Shown one piece after another: positions 7,969 to 16,526 of a stretch of 64,000 nucleotides of DNA; the first letter of the stretch is position 1, and every line of letters begins with the position of its first letter. The DNA is taken from contig DASYUK010000480.1 in the NCBI GenBank assembly GCA_036001325.1, positions 14,996-78,995 of the forward strand. The letters run 5' to 3'. The DNA is from DASVHS01 sp036001325. Its GTDB lineage: Bacteria > Acidobacteriota > Thermoanaerobaculia > Gp7-AA8. Under the pieces are notes generated by a model, which had not been told where the DNA came from, ran no database searches, and worked only from the letters and a program-made list of their open reading frames with translations. Position numbers and translations under genes: made by a program.

Positions 7969-9711
7969 ATGCGCTGGTCACGTTACTTCATCAACACCCT
8001 TCGCGAAGTTCCGGCGGACGCCGACGTCATCAGTCAGAAGCTGATGATGCGCGCCGGAATGATCCGCAAAGTCGCGGCAGGAATCTACACCTATCTGCCG
8101 CTGGGATTGCGATCGGTGAAGAAGCTGGAGGCCATCGTCCGCGAGGAGATGAACCGCGCCGGATCGGTCGAGCTGCTCATGCCGGCGGTTCAGCCCGCCG
8201 AGCTGTGGATGGAATCGGGCCGCTGGCAGAAATACGGGAAAGAGCTTCTGCGCATCAAGGATCGCCACGAGCGCGACTTCGTCTTCGCTCCGACGCATGA
8301 GGAGGTCATCACCGAGACCGTGCGCGACGCGATCTCGTCGTACCGGCAGCTCCCGGTGAATCTCTATCAGATCCAGACGAAATTTCGCGATGAAGTGCGT
8401 CCACGCTTCGGCCTCATGCGCGGCCGCGAGTTCATCATGAAGGACGCGTACTCGTTCCACACCTCGGCCGAATCCCTCGACGAGGTTTACGGAGCGATGC
8501 GCGAGGCGTACACGCGCGTCTTTCATCGCTGCGCGCTCGATCACGTGCCCGTCGAAGCGGACACCGGAGCGATCGGCGGATTGGTGTCGCACGAATTCAT
8601 GGTGCTCGCGCAGTCGGGCGAAGACGCCGTGGTCAGTTGTCCGGCGTGCAAATACGGCGCGAACATCGAGAAGGCGACGTCGAAGTTCTTCAGCGACGAG
8701 CCCGAGCCGGCGCCGATGCTGGAGATGGCGCCGCTGCATACGCCGGGAACGCAGTCGATCGATGACGTCGGCCGCTTTCTGAACAAGCCCACATCGCAAC
8801 TCGTCAAGACCCTCGTCTTCGAAACGGAGAACGGACCGGTGATGGTTCTCGTCCGCGGCGACCGCGAAGGCAACCTGGTGAAGATCAAGAACCACCTCGG
8901 CGTGGATATGCTGGAGATGTTGCCCGACAGCCGCTTCGAAGCGGCGACCGGCGCGCCGGTTGGCTACTGCGGTCCGGTCGGAACGAAATGCGCGCGCGTG
9001 CTCGCCGACGTATCGCTGAAAAACCGGAAGAACTGGATCGTCGGCGGCAATGTCAAAGACACGCACACGTCGAGTGTGAATCCCGGCCGCGATTTTCCGG
9101 AACCGGAGTGGGGTGATTTCACCACCGTCTTTGCGGGCGATCCGTGTCCTCGCTGCGGCACGCCGCTCGAGATTTATCGCGGGATCGAAGTGGGTCACAT
9201 CTTCAAGCTCGGGACGAAGTACTCCGACTCGATGCATTGCGTCTTTCTCGACGAGAAGGGCGAGCGCCAGCCGATGATCATGGGCTGCTACGGACTGGGC
9301 ATCGGCCGCACTGTCGCCGCCGCCGTCGAGCAGAGTCACGATGACGACGGCATCATCTGGCCGATGCCGATCGCTCCGTTCGAGGTGGTCGTCACCGCAC
9401 TCGGTCGCGAGGAGGCCGTCGTCCGCACTGCCAACGACGCGTACGAAAAGTTACTCGCCGCCGGTATCGATGTGCTCTTCGACGATCGCGATGAGCGTCC
9501 CGGCGTGAAGTTCAAAGACGCCGATCTCATCGGCTTCCCGCTGCGCGTTGCCGTCGGGGCGAAGAGCCTGGCCAACGGTCAGATCGAGTGGAGTTGGCGC
9601 AAGGACCGGTCAAAACAACTCGGAGCGCCGGAGGATGTTGTGGCGCGAGTGGTCGAGGAAGTGAAGAAAGCCCTCTCCCACCGGGAGAGGGCGGCGCGGA
9701 GCGCCGGGTGA
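7969..9711 (+). CDS. proS: Prolyl-tRNA synthetase (bacterial type, with editing domain)
   Basis: 580 residues, class II synthetase. Motif regions are clear: the N-terminal catalytic core with RDEVRPRFGLMRGREFIMKD (motif 2), an inserted YbaK-like editing domain (about 230-380), motif 3 GCYGLGIGRTVAA, and a C-terminal anticodon-binding domain. The enzyme charges tRNA-Pro in the cytoplasm. The final residues (ALSHRERAARSAG) are encoded by the R1 repeat starting near 9670, the same situation as in bshA. The start is the ATG at 7969, immediately preceding the conserved RWSRYFINTLRE. Confidence 0.96.
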   Translation: MRWSRYFINTLREVPADADVISQKLMMRAGMIRKVAAGIYTYLPLGLRSVKKLEAIVREEMNRAGSVELLMPAVQPAELWMESGRWQKYGKELLRIKDRHERDFVFAPTHEEVITETVRDAISSYRQLPVNLYQIQTKFRDEVRPRFGLMRGREFIMKDAYSFHTSAESLDEVYGAMREAYTRVFHRCALDHVPVEADTGAIGGLVSHEFMVLAQSGEDAVVSCPACKYGANIEKATSKFFSDEPEPAPMLEMAPLHTPGTQSIDDVGRFLNKPTSQLVKTLVFETENGPVMVLVRGDREGNLVKIKNHLGVDMLEMLPDSRFEAATGAPVGYCGPVGTKCARVLADVSLKNRKNWIVGGNVKDTHTSSVNPGRDFPEPEWGDFTTVFAGDPCPRCGTPLEIYRGIEVGHIFKLGTKYSDSMHCVFLDEKGERQPMIMGCYGLGIGRTVAAAVEQSHDDDGIIWPMPIAPFEVVVTALGREEAVVRTANDAYEKLLAAGIDVLFDDRDERPGVKFKDADLIGFPLRVAVGAKSLANGQIEWSWRKDRSKQLGAPEDVVARVVEEVKKALSHRERAARSAG

Positions 9712-9771
9712 GGGGCTAGCCTCTCGCCCCTCATCTGCCGCTTCGCGGCACCTTCTCCCGCCGGGAGAAGG
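9670..9771. repeat. Composite inverted repeat, family R1, copy 2 (overlaps proS 3' end)
   Basis: Same architecture as copy 1: CTCTCCC/GGGAGAGG hairpin, GGGTGAGGGGC arm, GCCCCTCATC arm, CTTCTCCC/GGGAGAAGG hairpin. It supplies the proS stop codon and last codons and ends about 28 bases before the next start. Confidence 0.9.
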
Positions 9772-9798
9772 CTCTGAGCGGTCTGCTATCCTTTTCTC

Positions 9799-11190
9799 AT
9801 GCGCAAATTTCGTCTCATCGCGCTTTGCCTGCTCGCCGCGACCCCCTTGGCCGCGCAGAACACCGACATCGAGTCGCTCTCCGGCCTTCAATTCAACTTC
9901 GGCAATCCCGGCGCACGCTCCCTCGGCATGGGCGGCGCGTTCCTCGGCCGCGCCGACGATGCCTCGGCAGCCGAGGCGAATCCCGCCGGCTTGACGATTC
10001 TGCGGAAGCCGGAGATTTCGGTCGAGGCGCGCAACTACGTTGAACAGCAGCTCTTCACCACGACCGGCACATACCCGGATGTGGTTAGAACGCCGTTCAC
10101 GCACTACAGCGACCGCGTGTCGATCAGCTTCGCCAGCGCTGTCTATCCGATCAAGAACTTCACGATCGGTCTCTACTTCCACGAGCCGCTGAAGAACGCC
10201 GGCGGCGGCATTGTCTTCCCGAAGTTCGATCAGAACACCGGCCGCATCGTGACGAAGACACCGAACTTCTATCTGCCGAGCGGGGGCGGCGCGCCGATGA
10301 GTCAGGCCGCCTGCGTACAACTTCGCATCGACACAAAGAATCCGGCTGCTTGCCTCGAGTATCGCGTCGACCCGTTCATTTCCGCGCTCGACGTTCGTCA
10401 GCGCACCTGGGGCTTCGCCGCCGGTTGGCAGGTCCTGCCGAAGCTTTCCGTCGGTGCGAACGTGCGCGCGCAGTTCTTCAAAGAGGGAGCATTCACGAGC
10501 CGGTACGACGGCGTAACCTTCGATCTGAAGAACATCTCCGTGCAAGCCACCGCCCGCGCCAACGGTACGGACGTGGAGCTGACCGAAGAGCGTGACATCA
10601 CCTTCGGCCTCGGATTCAAATATGCGCCGACGGACAAAATCAGCGTCGGCGGCGTCTACAAGCAGGGGGCGCGCTTCGACGCGCCGACATTCTTCCTGGG
10701 CTCACAAACCGGAGGAGAGTTCCTCAAGGTTGCCGACACCGTCTTTCACAATCCCGACATCGCCGGCGTCGGTATTTCGTATCAGCCAATCCCTGTCCTG
10801 ACGATCAACGCGGACGCCGACTACGTGAAGTATTCGAATCTCGTCGACGATTTCGTCTCGGTCGTCGCCGATGTCTCCAGCCTCAACCAACCATTCGTCG
10901 CGAAGAACGTCACCGAACTGCACATCGGCGCGGAGTACTTTTTCGCGATCAAGGTGCCCTTCGCGATCCGCGCGGGCTACTGGCACGATCCGGCGCACGC
11001 CGTCACATGGAATGGTCCGCTCACGCGCGCCGACTACATCGCCGAGGCGATGCTCTATCCGAAGACGCAGGATCAGAACCATTTCTCGATCGGCGGCGGC
11101 TTCGCCTGGCCGAAGTTCCAGATCGATTTCGCGTACGACACGGCGAAGTACTACAAGGTTGGATCGCTATCGATGGTGACGCGCTTCTAG
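9799..11190 (+). CDS. OmpP1/FadL/PorV-type outer-membrane beta-barrel protein
   Basis: 463 residues with a signal peptide ending near ATPLAAQ (about residue 20). The N-terminal motif GARSLGMGGAFLGRADDASAAEANPAGL is characteristic of the FadL/TodX/PorV superfamily, in which this segment forms the plug and first strand of a barrel. The rest is alternating beta-strand sequence ending in an aromatic residue (VTRF), as expected for outer-membrane insertion. FadL proteins import hydrophobic compounds such as fatty acids or aromatics; PorV helps protein secretion. Proximity to the aromatic operon at 11894 makes hydrophobic-substrate uptake attractive but unproven. Its 3' end overlaps that of the convergent M15 gene by 24 bases. 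Confidence 0.85.
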   Translation: MRKFRLIALCLLAATPLAAQNTDIESLSGLQFNFGNPGARSLGMGGAFLGRADDASAAEANPAGLTILRKPEISVEARNYVEQQLFTTTGTYPDVVRTPFTHYSDRVSISFASAVYPIKNFTIGLYFHEPLKNAGGGIVFPKFDQNTGRIVTKTPNFYLPSGGGAPMSQAACVQLRIDTKNPAACLEYRVDPFISALDVRQRTWGFAAGWQVLPKLSVGANVRAQFFKEGAFTSRYDGVTFDLKNISVQATARANGTDVELTEERDITFGLGFKYAPTDKISVGGVYKQGARFDAPTFFLGSQTGGEFLKVADTVFHNPDIAGVGISYQPIPVLTINADADYVKYSNLVDDFVSVVADVSSLNQPFVAKNVTELHIGAEYFFAIKVPFAIRAGYWHDPAHAVTWNGPLTRADYIAEAMLYPKTQDQNHFSIGGGFAWPKFQIDFAYDTAKYYKVGSLSMVTRF

Positions 11191-11871
11191 CGCTTCCAAA
11201 GATACGTTCATCAACTCGAACCGTTCCCAACTACGAAAATCGTAATGCCACCACTCGGATGGCAGCGGTTCGAAGCCGTGGCGCGTCATCGTTTCTCGAA
11301 GCTTGTCGCGATTGCGCATCGCCACCTCGGGCGCGTCGAAAAAATCGTGACGTGCCCGGTTGGTGAACTCGTCGTAGCCGCTCGGCATCTTCAGCTCTTC
11401 GCCGGTCTTCAGATCGATGAGCGTGAGATCGACCGCGGCGCCGCGATTGTGGCGTGACCCCTTCGACGGGTCGGCGACAAAGTCGGGATTCTTGATCGGC
11501 TCCCACATTCGCTCGGTGATGCTGTACGGGCGATACGCGTCGAAGATCTTGAGCCCGAGGTTGTCTTTGGCGAGCTCGTTCTCCACATCGTGGAGCGCGA
11601 CCGCGGCGGGATAGCGCAAATATGCCTTCGCCACCGGATAGAGCTGCTGGTGCATGAAGTTGTTCGTCGTCGCGTAGCGGATATCGAGCGCGATGCCGGG
11701 GATGAACGACTGCAGGTCGACGAGGTGCTTTTCGGGATCGGCCGCAGCGAGCCGCTCGTACGTGGCGAGGTCGGGGACGACCTGTAACCCGTATCGATTC
11801 TTCGGAATCGACGGGTTGCTTGCGCAGGCGAGCAGAAATGCAAGCGCGGCAAGGTTGAACGCTCGTTTCAT
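11167..11871 (-). CDS. D-alanyl-D-alanine dipeptidase (M15D, VanX/DdpX-like) lipoprotein
   Basis: I choose the ATG at 11869-11871 because it begins a lipoprotein signal MKRAFNLAALAFLLAC with lipobox LLAC; a longer frame exists upstream but lacks this. The mature protein shows the M15 zinc site: SRHNRGAAVDL (His and Asp ligands) and EWWHYDF (catalytic Glu and last His). The family hydrolyses D-Ala-D-Ala and works in peptidoglycan recycling or, in VanX, in glycopeptide resistance; nothing else of a van cluster is here. The length (234 residues) is normal. Its start lies 22 bases from the divergent LLM oxygenase start, so the two share one short control region. Confidence 0.88.
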   Translation of the reverse strand: MKRAFNLAALAFLLACASNPSIPKNRYGLQVVPDLATYERLAAADPEKHLVDLQSFIPGIALDIRYATTNNFMHQQLYPVAKAYLRYPAAVALHDVENELAKDNLGLKIFDAYRPYSITERMWEPIKNPDFVADPSKGSRHNRGAAVDLTLIDLKTGEELKMPSGYDEFTNRARHDFFDAPEVAMRNRDKLRETMTRHGFEPLPSEWWHYDFRSWERFELMNVSLEALEARHHR

Positions 11872-11893
11872 CTCGCCTACTGTAGTCCGCCTC

Positions 11894-13081
11894 ATGGAGT
11901 TCGACATCTTCTTCTCGATCTGTCAGACGGACGTGCATGGCTACATGCCGGACGAGAGAAAGATGTTCGAGAACTTCTTCGATCAGGTCGAGGTGGCCGA
12001 TCAGCTCGGCTTCGGCACGGCGTGGATCGCCGAGAGTCATCTTTCCACTGAAGTGCAGAAGATGAATCTGGGCGCGGTGATCCCGCACTTCGTGGGCGAG
12101 ATCGGCCTCAATACCGACATCCTCCAACTTGCGCATCGCGTGTTTGCACGCACGAAGCGGATCGGCGTCGGATCGGCCATCATGAACATCCTCTGCAATG
12201 GCGGTCCGATCGCAGCAGCGGAGCGGATCAAGACGTTTCTGACTCTGCACGGCCTCGATCCGGAGGAGTCGCGAATCCTGACGATCGGCTTCGCGTCGGG
12301 ACGATTTCCGTTCATCAACGTCCCTTACGGCATCGTGCCACGCAACGCGGTGGAGGAGGCAGCCTGGCCGGTCGTCAAAAATAAGATCTTCGAGGAGGCA
12401 ACGGAGATCTTTCTTCGCCTGCTGAAAGGCGAAGTGCTCAGTTCCGATCGCGTGGGGCGGCGTACGCTCAAGCGCGAAGACTTTCGATCCGATGCCGACT
12501 GGCAACGGGTGCTCGACGCTTACGGATCGCCGGCGAATGAGATCGCTCTCGAGCCGCGCTGGTGTTTTCCGAATCTGAAGATCATTCCGCAGGAACCGCG
12601 CATGGATCTGCTTCGTCTTTCGATCGGCTCGCACGATCCGCACACCCAGATCTTCGCGAACACGTTGATGCCCGTCGGCGTCTTCAATCTGTCGATCACG
12701 CCCGGCGATGAGATCGAGAAGACGAACGAACGGATGCGCGATCGCTATCACCCGGCTGGCGGCCGGTGGCACCGGCGTTTGATGCCGCGCACGGTTCTGG
12801 TCTTCATCAATGACGATCCGGCGCGGGCTGCCGTGGAGGCGCGGGACGCGTTATCGAACTATTGGCGCGCGCTGGAAGGTACACTCGACGAGACGAAGGT
12901 GCGCCGGGCCACGGATAACGCGCTCGTCGGCGACGCCGTCGCCATCGAGCGCCAGATGCGCCAGCGCTTTCACCCGGAGGATCGGCTGATGCTCTGGTTC
13001 GATTTCAATAATCATGACTCCGAAAGAGTAACGAAAAACATGACCGATTTCATGACACGAGTAGCGCCACGATTCCTGTGA
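11894..13081 (+). CDS. LLM-class (luciferase-like) flavin-dependent monooxygenase
   Basis: 395 residues of a luciferase-like TIM barrel. It opens MEFDIFFSICQTDVHGYMPDE, with LGFGTAWIAESHL and RVFARTKRIGVGSAI, typical of FMN-dependent LLM oxygenases. Such enzymes use FMNH2 from a partner reductase to hydroxylate or oxidatively cleave small molecules. I use the ATG at 11894; upstream frame is antisense to the M15 gene. The stop overlaps the GTG of the next gene, making this the first gene of a six-gene operon. In that context it could hydroxylate the aromatic substrate before ring cleavage. A separate flavin reductase is encoded at 50478, far away, and any partnership is guesswork. Confidence 0.85.
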   Translation: MEFDIFFSICQTDVHGYMPDERKMFENFFDQVEVADQLGFGTAWIAESHLSTEVQKMNLGAVIPHFVGEIGLNTDILQLAHRVFARTKRIGVGSAIMNILCNGGPIAAAERIKTFLTLHGLDPEESRILTIGFASGRFPFINVPYGIVPRNAVEEAAWPVVKNKIFEEATEIFLRLLKGEVLSSDRVGRRTLKREDFRSDADWQRVLDAYGSPANEIALEPRWCFPNLKIIPQEPRMDLLRLSIGSHDPHTQIFANTLMPVGVFNLSITPGDEIEKTNERMRDRYHPAGGRWHRRLMPRTVLVFINDDPARAAVEARDALSNYWRALEGTLDETKVRRATDNALVGDAVAIERQMRQRFHPEDRLMLWFDFNNHDSERVTKNMTDFMTRVAPRFL

Positions 13082-14139
13082 ACGACGAACACGTCCCCGT
13101 AAACTTCGCCCGTCCCATGCCGAACTGGCAGCCGCTGGTCGAGTATCGGCGCAACGGCATCGCCGAGAATACGGTGCACGGAGCAGTGTCGTGGGTTACG
13201 GGCAAGAAGCTCATGTATTCGTTTGGTGGCAACGTCGAGGTCTACGGCCGCTCGATGGTGAAGCCGCTCATGATGAAGGTGTTCGCGAAGGAATTTCGCA
13301 ACGCGCTCACCGGAGAGCAGCAGGCCATCTCCGTCGCCTCGCACAACGGCGACACCGAGCACGTTCGCGTCGCGCGCTCGCTCCTGCTCAAGAGCGAGTG
13401 GGGCATGATGCAGGCACCGCACGACGTGCCGCTCGTCCAGTTCGGACGTCAGGTTCGCCGACCGCGGCGCTGGTACCACTGTTGTTCGGGCGAGCATGCC
13501 GCGATTCTCCGCGGCTGCAAATTGAAACGCTGGCAGCGCGCCGGCTACGTTCTGCCGCAACATCCCTTCTTCGTCGAGTACCTGAGCTACGTGCGTCGCG
13601 TCCTCGGCGACGACTGGAGCCCTCTCGCCATCGCAAAGGATGGCTGCGGACTTCCCACGATCGGCATGACGGTCACCGATCTTGCGAAGCTGTTCGCGAA
13701 TCTCGTGACGGAGAAGAACGATGACTGGATCTGGAACGCTATGATCGAGCATCCCGATCTGATCGGCGGCTTCAACCGGCTCGACTCGACGATCCTCAAA
13801 GCGTGTCACGGCCATGTCCTCGCCAAAGAAGGTGCCGATGGTCTTCTCGGCCTCGCGATCGAGCATCCCGAGTATCCCGAAGGTCTCGGAGTCGTCGTGA
13901 AGGTTGCGCACGGCTGGAACCCGCAAGCCTCCTGGTACATCGCCCGCTACATTCTCGGCGTCCTCGGATTCGAGTTTCGGAATCCTTACAAGCTTCTCCG
14001 ACAGAAAGCGTTCATCGTTCCCGAAGTGATTCCGCCGCATCTGCGCGATCGCATGGCGGCGATCGTGCCGTGGGATTCGTGGGATCCCGACGTCGATCGC
14101 TGGGAGTTCGATCCGGAGGAGTTCCTTGCGACTCGGTAA
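13078..14139 (+). CDS. L-asparaginase II-like amidohydrolase (PF06089 type)
   Basis: 353 residues from a GTG at 13078 overlapping the upstream stop. Signatures of the thermolabile asparaginase II family (Rhizobium AnsA type) are present: ASHNGDTEHV, CCSGEHAAILRGC and KDGCGLPTIGM. The family is related to serine beta-lactamase-fold or asparaginase-like amidohydrolases and converts Asn to Asp. Its place inside an aromatic catabolic operon, overlapping the aldehyde dehydrogenase gene by 14 bases, is unusual and suggests a different amide or enamine substrate. The conserved motifs look intact, so it is likely active. What it hydrolyses here is unknown. Confidence 0.82.
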   Translation: MNDEHVPVNFARPMPNWQPLVEYRRNGIAENTVHGAVSWVTGKKLMYSFGGNVEVYGRSMVKPLMMKVFAKEFRNALTGEQQAISVASHNGDTEHVRVARSLLLKSEWGMMQAPHDVPLVQFGRQVRRPRRWYHCCSGEHAAILRGCKLKRWQRAGYVLPQHPFFVEYLSYVRRVLGDDWSPLAIAKDGCGLPTIGMTVTDLAKLFANLVTEKNDDWIWNAMIEHPDLIGGFNRLDSTILKACHGHVLAKEGADGLLGLAIEHPEYPEGLGVVVKVAHGWNPQASWYIARYILGVLGFEFRNPYKLLRQKAFIVPEVIPPHLRDRMAAIVPWDSWDPDVDRWEFDPEEFLATR

Positions 14140-15550
14140 CTTCATCGGAGGCGACTTCTGCGCGCCCGCGAGCGGCGCGTATTTCGATGACATCGGTCCG
14201 GCGTCCGGCGAGTCGATCGCCGAGGTGCCGGACAGCGATGAGCGCGATGTCGACGCGGCAGTGCGGGCCGCGCGCGGTGCGTTCGCAACGTGGTCGCGAA
14301 CGCCAGTCGCGGAGCGTTCGCGATTCTTGATGCAGCTTGCGGATCTCATCGACGACAACCTCGAAGAGCTGGCGCAGCTCGAGTCGATGGACAGCGGCAA
14401 GACGATCACGCTGGCGCGACGGCTCGACATCCCGCGCGCGGTTGCGAATTTCCGCTTTTTCGCCAGTGCGATCCTTCACTTCGCGAGCGAAGCGCACATC
14501 ACCGATTCCACGGCGCTGAATTACACACTGCGGCAACCGCTAGGCGTCGCTGGTCTCATCTCGCCGTGGAACCTGCCGCTGTATCTACTTTCGTGGAAGA
14601 TCGCTCCGGCGATCGCGGCGGGCAACACTTGCGTGGCCAAGCCGAGCGAGCTGACGCCGCTGACGGCGCACCGCCTGGCCGAGCTGGCGATGGAGGCGGG
14701 GATTCCGCCCGGCGTGATCAACATCGTTCACGGATATGGTCCGAAAGCTGGTCGCGCGCTCACCTGTCACGATGACGTGCCCGTCATCTCCTTCACGGGT
14801 GGGACCGTGACCGGTGCGGCCATCGCTGCCAACGCCGCGCCGCGCTTCAAGAAACTCTCGCTCGAGCTCGGCGGCAAGAATCCGAACCTGATCTTCGCCG
14901 ACGCCGATCTCGATCAGGCCGTCACGACCTCGATTCAGTCGAGCTTCGCCAATCAGGGCGAGATCTGTCTCTGCGGATCGCGCATCTTTGTCGAGCATTC
15001 GATCTACGATGAGTTCGTGCAGCAATTTGTCGCCGCGACGAAGAAGCTCCGCATCGGCGATCCTTCCGACGAGGCGACCGATGTGGGTGCTTTGATCAGC
15101 GAGGCGCATCTGCAGAAGGTCGTTGGGTACATCGAACTGGCGAAGCAGGAAGGTGGAACGATCGTCACCGGTGGGCATCGCGTCGATCGGCGGGGCTACT
15201 TCGTCGAGCCGACCGTGATCACCGGGCTGGCCTGCGATTGCCGCATTCTGCAGGAGGAGATCTTCGGTCCCGTCGTGACGGTCACACCGTTCGATCGAGA
15301 GGAGCAGGCCATCGCCTTCGCCAACTCGACGCGCTACGGTCTCTCGTCGACTCTCTGGACGCGCGACCTGCAACGCGCCCATCGGGTCGCCGCGGCGATC
15401 GACAGCGGTACCGTTTGGATCAATTGCTGGCTGTTGCGTGACCTTCGCGTTCCGTTCGGCGGCATGAAAGAGAGTGGCGTTGGACGCGAAGGCGGTTTCG
15501 AGTCGTTGAACTTTTTTACGGAAGCGAAGAATGTCTGCGTGAAATTATGA
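14126..15550 (+). CDS. Aldehyde dehydrogenase, 2-aminomuconic/2-hydroxymuconic semialdehyde type
   Basis: 474 residues, complete NAD(P)-dependent ALDH. Visible sites: SPWNL (Asn149), KPSELTP cofactor loop, FTGGTVTG, catalytic base Glu247 in LELGGKN and nucleophile Cys281 in NQGEICLCGSR. The ICLCGSRI arrangement and the C-terminal FGGMKESGVGREGG are found in ALDH8/AmnC/DmpC-like enzymes that oxidise ring-cleavage semialdehydes. The neighbouring LigB-type dioxygenase and RidA domain point to 2-aminomuconate semialdehyde as substrate (inference). It overlaps the amidohydrolase gene by 14 bases and the dioxygenase gene by 4 (ATGA). Confidence 0.9.
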   Translation: MRLGNFIGGDFCAPASGAYFDDIGPASGESIAEVPDSDERDVDAAVRAARGAFATWSRTPVAERSRFLMQLADLIDDNLEELAQLESMDSGKTITLARRLDIPRAVANFRFFASAILHFASEAHITDSTALNYTLRQPLGVAGLISPWNLPLYLLSWKIAPAIAAGNTCVAKPSELTPLTAHRLAELAMEAGIPPGVINIVHGYGPKAGRALTCHDDVPVISFTGGTVTGAAIAANAAPRFKKLSLELGGKNPNLIFADADLDQAVTTSIQSSFANQGEICLCGSRIFVEHSIYDEFVQQFVAATKKLRIGDPSDEATDVGALISEAHLQKVVGYIELAKQEGGTIVTGGHRVDRRGYFVEPTVITGLACDCRILQEEIFGPVVTVTPFDREEQAIAFANSTRYGLSSTLWTRDLQRAHRVAAAIDSGTVWINCWLLRDLRVPFGGMKESGVGREGGFESLNFFTEAKNVCVKL

Positions 15551-16461
15551 GCAAAGGCGAAATCATCGGCGGTCTCTTAGCCCCCCACCCACCCCACATC
15601 GTCTATGGCGAGAACCACTGGCGCAACGAACCGAAGTCGGAATGCGGTTGGGAAGTTCTCCGCTGGGGTTACGAGCGCGCTCGCAAGCATTTTCTATCGA
15701 AGAAACCCGACGTCTTCCTCGTCCACTCGCCCCACTGGCAGACCGTCATTGGCCATCACTTTCTCGGAGTGCCGGAATTTCACGGCCTGTCGGTCGATCC
15801 CATCTTCCCGAATCTCTTCCGCTTCCAGTACGACATCAAAGTCGACGTCGAGCTGGCCGAGATGATTGCCGAAGAGGGGAAGAAGGACGGGTTGATCACG
15901 AAGATGATGCGCAATCCGAACTTCCGCGTCGATTACGGCACGATCGTCTCGTGCCACATGATGAACCCCGACTGGAGCATCCCGATCGTCGGCATCTCAT
16001 CGAACAACTCGCCTTATTACTTTTCGAATGAGATGGGGCAGGCGCAGATGATCAAGCTCGGTCAGGCCACGAGGCGCGCCATCGAGAAGAGCGGACGACG
16101 CGCGGTGTTGCTCGCATCGAACACGCTTTCTCATCGTCACTTCACCACCGAGCCAGAGATTCCCGAGGATATGTCGCGCGAGCATGTGTACGAGCATTCC
16201 GGGTATCTGTGGGACATGAAGGTGATCGATCTGATGCGCACCGGCCGCACGCGCGAGCTGGTGGCGATCCTCCCGGAGTTCATGGATCACGCTGTCTCCG
16301 AAGTAAAAGCAGGAGGGCTCGCGTGGATGTTGTCGGCGTTGAATTTTCCCGACTATCCGGGCGAGCTATATGGCTATTGGACGGTGATCGGGACGGGGAA
16401 TGCAGTGGTGGGGTGGGATCCGCAGTTGAAGGCAGCGGCGACCACTCAAGGGTCATCTTGA
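15547..16461 (+). CDS. Class III (LigB-type) extradiol dioxygenase, AmnB-like catalytic subunit
   Basis: 304 residues. Candidate iron ligands His14 in LAPHPPHIVYG and His63 in HSPHWQT sit at the family positions, and NTLSHRHFTTEPE lies in the later conserved block. The whole-length pattern (SECGWEVLRWGYERARK, PDYPGELYGYW) resembles the beta subunit of 2-aminophenol 1,6-dioxygenase. Such enzymes cleave the aromatic ring next to the amino/hydroxyl carbon, giving 2-aminomuconic semialdehyde. The next gene encodes the paired alpha-type subunit. Substrate could be 2-aminophenol, a hydroxyanthranilate or a catechol; sequence alone cannot decide. Confidence 0.85.
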   Translation: MSKGEIIGGLLAPHPPHIVYGENHWRNEPKSECGWEVLRWGYERARKHFLSKKPDVFLVHSPHWQTVIGHHFLGVPEFHGLSVDPIFPNLFRFQYDIKVDVELAEMIAEEGKKDGLITKMMRNPNFRVDYGTIVSCHMMNPDWSIPIVGISSNNSPYYFSNEMGQAQMIKLGQATRRAIEKSGRRAVLLASNTLSHRHFTTEPEIPEDMSREHVYEHSGYLWDMKVIDLMRTGRTRELVAILPEFMDHAVSEVKAGGLAWMLSALNFPDYPGELYGYWTVIGTGNAVVGWDPQLKAAATTQGSS

Positions 16462-16526
16462 TTTTGGATTTGCGATTTTGGATTTTGGATTGAGCCGAAT
16501 CCAAAATCGAAAATCCAAAATCGAAA
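16460..16526. repeat. A+T-rich inverted repeat (TTTTGGATT family)
   Basis: Tandem TTTTGGATT units followed by their reverse complements; 16481-16491 and 16498-16508 form an 11-bp perfect stem with a 6-base loop, and imperfect pairing extends on both sides. It fills the only real gap in the catabolic operon. A short related fragment (ATCAAAATCCAAAATT) occurs near 18846. Base composition is strikingly different from the surrounding GC-rich genes. Confidence 0.85.

Noticed and set aside
11167..11907. Van-type glycopeptide resistance cluster
   Set aside because: Only the VanX-like dipeptidase is present; no vanH/vanA ligase or vanRS is adjacent, and the protein has a lipoprotein signal unlike cytoplasmic VanX.
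11231..12772. 513-codon minus-strand frame spanning the M15 and LLM genes
   Set aside because: Covers two confidently identified genes in other frames; composition is Arg/His/Asp-rich shadow sequence.
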